From Castanea sativa (lineage: Eukaryota; Streptophyta; Magnoliopsida; Fagales; Fagaceae), in contig NC_134024.1 in assembly GCF_040712315.1 (NCBI RefSeq), positions 28,077,158 to 28,141,157 of the forward strand: a stretch of DNA of 64,000 nucleotides, read 5' to 3'. The position numbers and the translations under genes are program-made. Under the pieces are notes generated by a model. It was not told the DNA's origin, ran no database searches, and saw nothing but the letters and a program-made list of their open reading frames with translations. Shown here piece after piece: positions 57,250 to 64,000 of the stretch. Numbering within the stretch: position 1 is the first letter of the stretch; the number at the start of each line of letters is the position of its first letter.

Positions 57250-58320
57250 TTACACTCCATGGTCGAAAGGACCAAGATTTCATCTTAATCTTCTAAACGA
57301 TAAACCCCCACTCCAACTACTAAGGTGACTCGATAAGGTCCTTCCCAATTAGGCTCGAGCTTTCCCTAAGAGGCATTCTTCATGTTTCCAACCACCCTTC
57401 TCAAGACGAGGTCCTCCAGGACAAATGCCCTAACTTAGACCCTTCTCATATCCTTCCCTAAGTTTCTGCTAGTATTAGGCCAACCTGATAGTGCAAATCT
57501 CCCTTCACTCTTCGACCAAATCTAAACTGGTGGAGAGAAGTCGCTCATTGTTGCTACTGTTAAATTGGTCAGTTCTCATTTTTGGAAAACCTATTTCTAA
57601 AGGGATAAATTTTTTGGATCCAAACGTCATAGAAAAATGGGTTTCCCCAATGGATATCCTAGGCATCATGCGATACGCCCATAACACATGTGGTAGCTCG
57701 TCTACCCATTTACCTTTAGCTACCTCTAGTCTCTTCTTCAATCCATCCACATTGACCTTATCCATCCCATTTCCCTGAGGGTATGCTGGGGTAGAGTACC
57801 TATTCTTTATACCCAAATCACAACAATATCTCTAGAAGGCCTTGCTATCGAATTGAAGCCCATTATCTGAGATGAGAGTGTTCAGGGTCCCAAACCTCGT
57901 AACGATATTCCGTCATATAAATCTCTTCACATCTTGATCTCGGATGTTTACAAGAGGCTCAGTCTCTACCCACTTGGTGAAGTAGTCAGTTGTGACGAAA
58001 AGGAACCTTCGATTTCCTATAGCCTTAGGGAACAGACCAATGATATATAGTCCCCACTATGCAAAGGGCCATAGACTAGTCAAGGGAATGAGAAATCCTC
58101 CTGGTTCATGGAAATTCGGGGCATATCTTTGGCACTGATCACACTTCTTAACAAACTTTTGGGAGTACTTTTGCATGCTTGGCCACCAATAGCCTTGTGT
58201 TAGAGCTTTGTGTGATAAGAACCTACCCTCCGAATGACTACCACAAATTCCCTCATGAAGCTTTTCCAACAACGTTTCAACTACCTCAGAGTGAACACAC
58301 AACAAGTATGATCCTGAATA
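57250..58320 (-). pseudogene. T2 integrase (decayed)
   Basis: Minus strand: zinc-binding region LEKLHEGICGSHSEGR and KKCDQCQRYAP (58057-58305), broken catalytic core, then YPQGNGMDKVN and LPHVLWAYRMMPRISIGETHFSMTFGSK (57505-57816). The acidic residue after YPQGNG (Glu in AEA) reads MDK here. The C-terminal part to about 57250 is frame-broken. Confidence 0.87.
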
Positions 58321-58399
58321 TAAGCATTTGTATAACTTCTACTTTTTAGAAATCCAGTACCTAGGTGCTTTTCTGCAAGTTTTCTCTATCTCAGTTTTG

Positions 58400-59560
58400 T
58401 CCACAAGAAAAGTTCTGTACTTGAGGAATGAGACTATCAGATCCATCCAATTAAGGCCTACTCATGTAAAGTTCACCCCTACTAGTGTTTGTTTGTCATA
58501 AGCAGGAGTTACAAGGTTTTCCACCAATATAATCCTCGGAAGTCCCTCTCCAGTCGAGGTAGCCATAGTTGCAAGTGAATCAGCATGAGAATTTTTACTC
58601 TGAGTAACTTGCTCTAAGGTAAAGAAGTTGAAGCTATCCAGCAAACGCTTTATCTAACTTAAGTACCATTGCATCCTTGGATCATTTGCTTCAAATTCAT
58701 CCCGAACCTGCCTAGCTATGAGCCTTGAATCACAATAAACTTTCATGAGTTTCCCCCTGAGCTTTTGGACGGCAATTAATCCTACTTGAAGGGGCTCATA
58801 ATTGACCTTAGTCTTCGTGACTGAGAAGCATAGTATCAAAGATTTCTTTAGCATAATCCCCTCTAGGGAGATTATCACTATTCCAACCCCTAAGCCCTTT
58901 TGTTTAGCTGCCCTGCTACAAACAACTACCAAGTCTATTAGGACAAGACAGCATTTACCCTTAATCCTTCTTCATGTACTTCTATCTCCTCAGAACCAAC
59001 TTGCTCTAGCTCTTTGGTGAATTCTTCAACTAAGTCCGTGAGGACTTGTCTTTTACCATCGTACATGGTAGATATTTGATATTAAATGCTCCCAGCATAG
59101 TTCCCTACTTTGCCACTCTTCAGGTATAGTCGGATCTTCGAAGCAGTGCCTACAATGATAACTAGGTAAGGATGATGATTGTTAAAGCTTGAAAGTAGTG
59201 TAGAAGCTTTTTTGAGGCATGAATGATGGCTAAGATAGATTTTTCCAGGGGGAGGTACCGAACTTTGACCTCTTAGAGGGATTTTTTGACATAATACACT
59301 AGCTTTTGGATCCCTTCTTCAACTCGTATAAAAAATAAACTTACTGCATGCGGTGTAACAACTACATACGCATATAAGACCTCCTCTTTTTTTGGCCTAG
59401 ATAGGGTTGGAGGGTGAGCAAGATATGCCTTCAAATCTTAAAAAGCTTTGTCACACTCCTCAGACCAAGAAAAATCTTTCCATTTATGCAACAATTGCAA
59501 AAAAGGTCTACATCGGTCACCTAACCGTAATATGAATCTATTCAAAGCCGCTGTCATTTC
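58400..59560 (-). pseudogene. T2 RNase H and second RNase H-like domain (decayed)
   Basis: The second RNase H-like domain is at 58462-58932 (GLGVGIVIISLEG, YCDSRLIARQV, NSHADSLATMATS), homologous to T1 but with substitutions at conserved positions (for example NYEPLQ for NEAEYEA). The first RNase H domain (about 59050-59420) is recognisable only in pieces with stops. Confidence 0.82.
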
Positions 59561-60445
59561 GGTCAAATGTTACATCCTTAGGTTTCTGAGGTGGTTGTAA
59601 ATTATGAATGGCTTTGATCTAGTCGAGATTAACCTCAATTCCTTGGTGAGTAATCATGTAGCCCAAAATTTTCCCGACCCTACATCAAATGAACATTTGG
59701 AAGCATTTAAACGAAGCCTATGCTTTCTTAATGTTGCAAATACTTCGTCAAGATCCATAAAGTGCTCAGACACTTTCTTTCTTCTTACCACCATATCATC
59801 GATATAGACCTCTACATTTTTACCCAATTGGCTTTCAAACATCCTCGTTACCATTCTTTGGTATGTGGACCCAGCATTCTTCAAGTCAAAAGGCATCACC
59901 TAGTAATGGTAGTTTCCCATTGGGGTGAGGAAAGCTATTTTCTCTTGATCTAATAGTGCCAATGGGATTTGATGGTATCCTTGGAAAGCATCTAGGAAGC
60001 TCATTTTAGGATGGCCAAATGTTGCATCAACATGCTGGTCAATCCTCGGAACAAGGAATGGATCTTTAGGGCAAGCTTTGTTAAGATTTGTAAAATCCAC
60101 ACATACTCTCCATTTCCCAGACTTCTTCTTTACAACTAACATGTTGGCTAACCATTTTGGGTAAAAATCCTCTTTGATAGCTGCTGCCTGCTTAAGTTTC
60201 TAGACTTCCTCCTTCATTGCCTCGGCATGTTCCGTAGAAGACCATTGAGGTTGCTGCTTCCTCAGGATTGCCTTTGGATTCACATTCAAACTATGGCATA
60301 TGGACTCTAGGTTAACTCCAAGTTCTTCATACGTACTCCAAGCAAAAACATCTAATTTTCTCTTCAAAAAACTCACTAACTCCTTTTTTCTCATTTGATA
60401 GGAGCTCAGTCTTGATTTGGAAGTACCTCTTCTTGTCCTTTCCAA
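59560..60445 (-). pseudogene. T2 reverse transcriptase (decayed)
   Basis: Frames 60200-60445, 59900-60142 and 59654-59899 carry VCVDFTNLNKACPKDPF, MSFLDAFQGYHQIPLA, MPFDLKNAGSTYQRMVTRMF and EVYIDDMVVRRK (YIDD catalytic box). SKCSFDVGSGKF follows. Stops and a frameshift separate the blocks. Confidence 0.9.
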
Positions 60446-60499
60446 TGACGATCTTATCTAGCCCTTCACACGATACTGGGGAATCCAAGGGGATTGGGA

Positions 60500-61141
60500 A
60501 TACATGTTGTGATTACTATAAGGCGAGAATTGACTCCAAGGAACCTACCTCCAATACTTGGTGCCTAATCGTCGCTATCATGCATTGCTTGGCCATTACC
60601 TGGCATCCTAATAATTCTCCAACACCTTCCTCGATGGGATACTTCATTTTCACATGTAGAATTTAAGACACAGCCCCCATAGTGTGGGGCTACGGCCTGG
60701 CCAGGATGGCCATATAGGGAGAATAAGCTTTCACGACAATGAAATCCAGATTCACCACCTATTTTCTCGTTTGAACGAGTAGCCTAATCATTCTCGTAAG
60801 GATAATGGTATTTCCATCAAATCCGACCAAAGGGACATTGTACTTACTTAGATCCTCTAGTTTAATTCCCAGGCCCTTAAAAAAATTCAGGTACATGATC
60901 TTGCTCTACTTCCTTGATCAATCATTACCCTCTTGACATCAAATCCTGTGATTCGCAAGGTTACCACCAATGCATCATCATAGGGTTGAATTGTTCCCTC
61001 CTTGTCAACCTCGGAAAGCCCCAGGATTAGTTGGTCTTGCATCTTGAGTTTCTTGGATGGCCCTTCTTCCTCATCCCCCATTGACTTTGAGGATATCATC
61101 ATCACCCCACTGATTGAGCTAGAGCCCTTCCTTAGGGCCAC
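60500..61141 (-). pseudogene. T2 protease region (decayed)
   Basis: TIQPYDDALVVTLRI and VKRVMIDQGS mark the active-site region (60887-61141), matching T1 (TIQPLDNALVVTLRI, VDQGSGAD). The rest toward 60500 is recognisable but stop-broken. Confidence 0.82.
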
Positions 61142-61249
61142 AAAAATAACATTGTTTGTTCCAAGGGAAGACCGAGGAACGTCACTTCTTTGGGGTCCTG
61201 TTGTAGGCTGTTACCCTTGAATTGCAAGCTGATGTATAATCTGCCTTAG

Positions 61250-62500
61250 CTTCCCAGCTTTGACTGATCAAGGAAGATCTACAAGGTCCTACAATCCTCT
61301 GTGGTATGACCTCGGTCCTGATGGTACTGACAATATAGATTTTGATTTCTCTTGGTGGGGTCTCCTCCTATTTTGTTGGGCCATTTGAAATAAGGCCCGT
61401 TCTTGATCTTTTCTAGCACTCGGTGGATCAACTCTTTAAATACCGAGTTTACCACTTAGCATCTAGTAGAGTTATGGGGTGCTTGGTTGAAAAATTCTCT
61501 CCTCAATCAAGATGGTGTAAACCGACCAACTTAGTTGTCTCTTTGGTTAGGCGTTAAAACCTTTGCCTTCCCCTTGCTTTGGTTCTAATTGTCTTCGACC
61601 TTCTTGCTTCTAATTAACATGCTTTGAGAAGGCTTCATGGTAAGAGACTTCCAGAGATTAGAATGTGTAGGGAGACCCACCTTGGAAGTTCTCATAGCAA
61701 AATCCTCAAAATTCTCGTCAATTTCACTATAAAGCTCCCAATATATGTTAGAATAGCTTTTTAAGGCCTCTCCCTCCTTCATAGATATTGAGAGTAAAGA
61801 ATCTAGAAGCCTTGGAACTCGACTACATGTCACGAATCTCGCTCTGAATGCTGTTGTTAGTTCCTCAAAAGAGCCTATGGATCCCTCCTTAAGACCATCA
61901 AACCACCTTATGGCAGCAAGGTCGAGGCTCGAGGGGAAGACTTTACACATCAATGCCTATGGATGGTCATTCTTTGATTAAAATGGCTTACATGTTAAAC
62001 AGGATCCATCTTGCCCTTATATATGGTGAAAGTAGGTTGATTGAAGCGACAGGGGAGCTCGGCTTGCTCAATAGGCTTGGAAAATGATGAGCAAGATATT
62101 TGAAGGAGAGCCTTCCCCATGGTGTCATTTCCCTAGCTTCTCCTAGGTGAGGTTCTAGACCTCTTGCAATGATGCCTTTCTCCTTAAGTGTATCGGGGTG
62201 ATGATATGAAAGATTCACTAGGCGGAGTTCTGCTTCTTCATCGATAACTTCTATCATCCTCAAAGCTAGAACTCTAGCTTGGGGTGAGAATCTTTTCTTC
62301 CCTTATTTGAGCCTTGCGATGGAGGCGTCGGTGTAACTGGTCCACTTTCTTCTCGAGGTTATATACCTCCTCGTCATGCGAGTTACGATTGGCTTGATGC
62401 TGACCAATTTGCTCAAAATGCACAGACGAGGCTCTTTTGCTACGGGTGTGGGCCATACTTCTTCTAGGACTGGCTTGATTCCAATGAGCCACTTCTTCTA
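61250..62500 (-). pseudogene. T2 gag (fragmented)
   Basis: Core at 61585-61953 (CKVFPSSLDLAAIRWFDGL, LLSISMKEGEALKSYS), N-terminal basic/Ser-rich part at 61988-62492, and the knuckle region near 61270-61400 in pieces. Homologous to T1 gag; several stops. Confidence 0.83.
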
Positions 62501-62544
62501 GGATTGGCCATACTAAGAAGACTTCTATGGGTACTTAGGAGATA

Positions 62545-62564
62545 TTCCCACAGACGGCGCCAAT
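62545..62564 (-). promoter_or_regulatory. T2 primer binding site
   Basis: The minus strand reads ATTGGCGCCGTCTGTGGGAA, two bases inside the 5' LTR. The TGGCGCCGT start fits a tRNA-Asp 3' end. This is the least decayed version in the window. Confidence 0.82.
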
Positions 62565-62566
62565 TA

Positions 62567-63317
62567 TGGTAGGCAAAAAGTAGGACAAGTCAATAATGAG
62601 TCAAAACTTGCTACTTTTGCTCACACAATTAATTTGAAGAGGTGGGATGCTTAATCAACCTTGAATACCCTTGATTAGATGAAAAGAGTAAACTAGAGTT
62701 TATATAATTAGCTTTTAGTGCAAATGTGCAAGTATGGATAAGAAATGGCCTTAAAGGTCCTGTATTGAGCTCCTCGGGTTTAGCCTGAGGTAGTGATTAC
62801 AATGGGTTTTGAGTTCTAAAAAAGTGAATCCCTTTCCTTCAGGGCTTTCTTTGCCTTATATAGTAATCTAAGTTGTATTTTAGCCCTACATCTAGAGGGT
62901 TAGGGTTGAACTGCCTTGATACTTGTCCTAGCAAGACCTTACTAGAAGGCTTCTACATTAAGCTATGAGCTATGCAGAAACTGTTCAGGGGTCATTTCCT
63001 TATAAATGCAACCAGCTAAGTAGATTTAGAGCATTGAATGTGGAGGTGATTAATATTTTATTTGTCTTCTTCCCTTCCTAACTTGATGGCAAACTTTTCT
63101 TCTCATCCTCGATTTATGCTCGGAGGCTCTTAACATTGGTTCCCGGCCCCTTAGGACATGTTGGTATCCTCGGGTCCCCGAGCATTATAGTCTCCCTACA
63201 CCTACAGAGGGTTACTTATATCTTCCCAATAATTTATTGTCAGTGCCTTTCGAGATTCGTACTCCTGACATTGTTCCTGGCCCACCTATTACGTCCTCGG
63301 ATTCTTGTCCTCCCACA
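62567..63317 (-). repeat. T2 5' LTR (right)
   Basis: About 751 bp, TGGTAGGCAAAAAG to GTCCTCCCACA. It aligns end to end with 51203-51955. Confidence 0.9.
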
Positions 63318-63322
63318 ATATA

Positions 63323-64000
63323 AATTTCTTTTCTCTATTTGTCATGGCTGTCATTTTGTTTTGTTTTGTTGTTGTGCATATGGTTAGAAATGATCCTAAT
63401 ACAACTCAAACCTCACTTGGACCAAATGTCTGGCGGTGTAAATTATGGCTGTAGAAACTTGAAACGTTGCTATCACATATTAAAAAGTAGTTAATATGCC
63501 ATTAATGAAATTGTGCATCTGAAATGTTGCCATCACATATTAAAAAGTCAAAATGACCTAAAATAAATTTAATATCCGATGGAAAAGACAAAATTCATAT
63601 CCTTTAAACTTTTGAAGGATGAAACCATAAGTTTCTAAGTTAGAAGAGAAAAATCCAATTTAAAATAATATTAGGGACGAATTATATATATATATATATA
63701 TTAGTCCATATAAAAATTATTGTCCAAACAGTCAAGACTTAACACCAAAGATTCAAAAGAAAATCCGATAAGAAATACGTACATAATCCAAACAATTTTA
63801 AGCATCGAGATTTGGAAACAGATAGGCCAAGACTACGGTCTAAGGGGTAAAAATGAAACATTAATATATTAAAAGAACGTTTATACAATTTTTTAAATAT
63901 TTTTTTAAGGATGAAGTGGGTTTTTAAAATTTATTAGGAAAGTTGAGGATGATGGGAGGAAATACTTCGTAAGATAATTTTCTTGGGTGCAGGGGAGGTT
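63323..64000. other. Right flank, unassigned
   Basis: AT-rich, with a (TA)n run near 63683-63700 and a direct repeat of GAAA(C/T)GTTGC(T/C)ATCACATATTAAAAAGT (63460 and 63520). No gene recognised. If T2 lies within the WAKL gene, this would be intron or 5' flank. Confidence 0.5.

Larger units (their letters stand above)
51203..63317 (-). mobile_element. T2: Tat-lineage Ty3/gypsy LTR retrotransposon
   Basis: Minus-strand element related to T1. LTRs at 51203-51955 and 62567-63317; flanks GTATA (51198-51202) and ATATA (63318-63322), one mismatch. Order on the minus strand: LTR, primer site, gag, protease, RT, RNase H, second RNase H-like domain, integrase, tandem array, antisense gene, polypurine tract, LTR. 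It is more decayed than T1 and carries a Copia solo LTR at 53017-54452. It lies upstream of the WAKL kinase exon. Confidence 0.91.

Noticed and set aside
1..64000. CRISPR arrays or bacterial-type defence system
   Set aside because: All direct repeats are LTRs, satellites, microsatellites or TE duplications; the sequence is clearly plant nuclear.

Overview
This is a plant nuclear window (eudicot-like, probably woody, species not determinable) made almost entirely of nested transposable elements. The only intact-looking host coding sequence is the kinase exon of a wall-associated-kinase-like (WAKL) receptor gene at 48438-49567 (minus). A truncated paralogous fragment in the same orientation lies at 15158-15925. 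I saw no bacterial-type operons, CRISPR arrays, rRNA or tRNA genes.

Layout. (1) 234-11380: T1, a complete but decayed Ty3/gypsy element of the Tat lineage on the minus strand, with ~800-bp LTRs and a TATAT target duplication. (2) 11655-12132: a Harbinger/Tourist-like MITE. (3) 12840-15047: a hAT-like element with a second hAT-like element (13451-14494) inside it. (4) 15158-15925: WAKL pseudogene fragment. (5) 15926-23989: T3, a truncated Tat/Ogre-like gypsy element on the minus strand, whose long right LTR is inserted in the integrase of an internally deleted Athila-like remnant (23990-24960). (6) 24966-46913: SIRE-B, a SIRE/Maximus-like Copia element on the plus strand, split by three later insertions: SIRE-A (25317-32711, same lineage, pol deleted), a different Copia element on the minus strand (36611-44506), and a foldback Mutator-like element packed with CTCGAG motifs (44687-46021). 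(7) 46914-48437: minisatellite, microsatellites and unassigned sequence. (8) 48438-50716: WAKL kinase exon and the upstream intron-like sequence. (9) 50717-51002: a 286-bp TRIM element. (10) 51203-63317: T2, a second Tat element (minus) related to T1, carrying a solo LTR (53017-54452) of the 36611-44506 Copia family.

The most notable content is in T1 and T2. Each carries, downstream of pol and on the opposite strand, an extra multi-exon gene. It encodes a Transposase_28-like ('putative gypsy type transposon') N-terminal region and a coiled-coil C-terminal region. The two predicted introns occur at matching positions and phases in both elements, and protein similarity resumes at the predicted acceptors. 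Both elements also carry related tandem arrays between pol and this antisense gene: ~77-bp monomers in T2, and a ~151-bp unit that looks like a dimer of the same monomer in T1.

No element here looks autonomous: every pol or gag reading frame contains stops, frameshifts or deletions. Boundaries were read by eye from terminal repeats and target-site duplications. Lineage names rest on recognised protein motifs, not on database searches.
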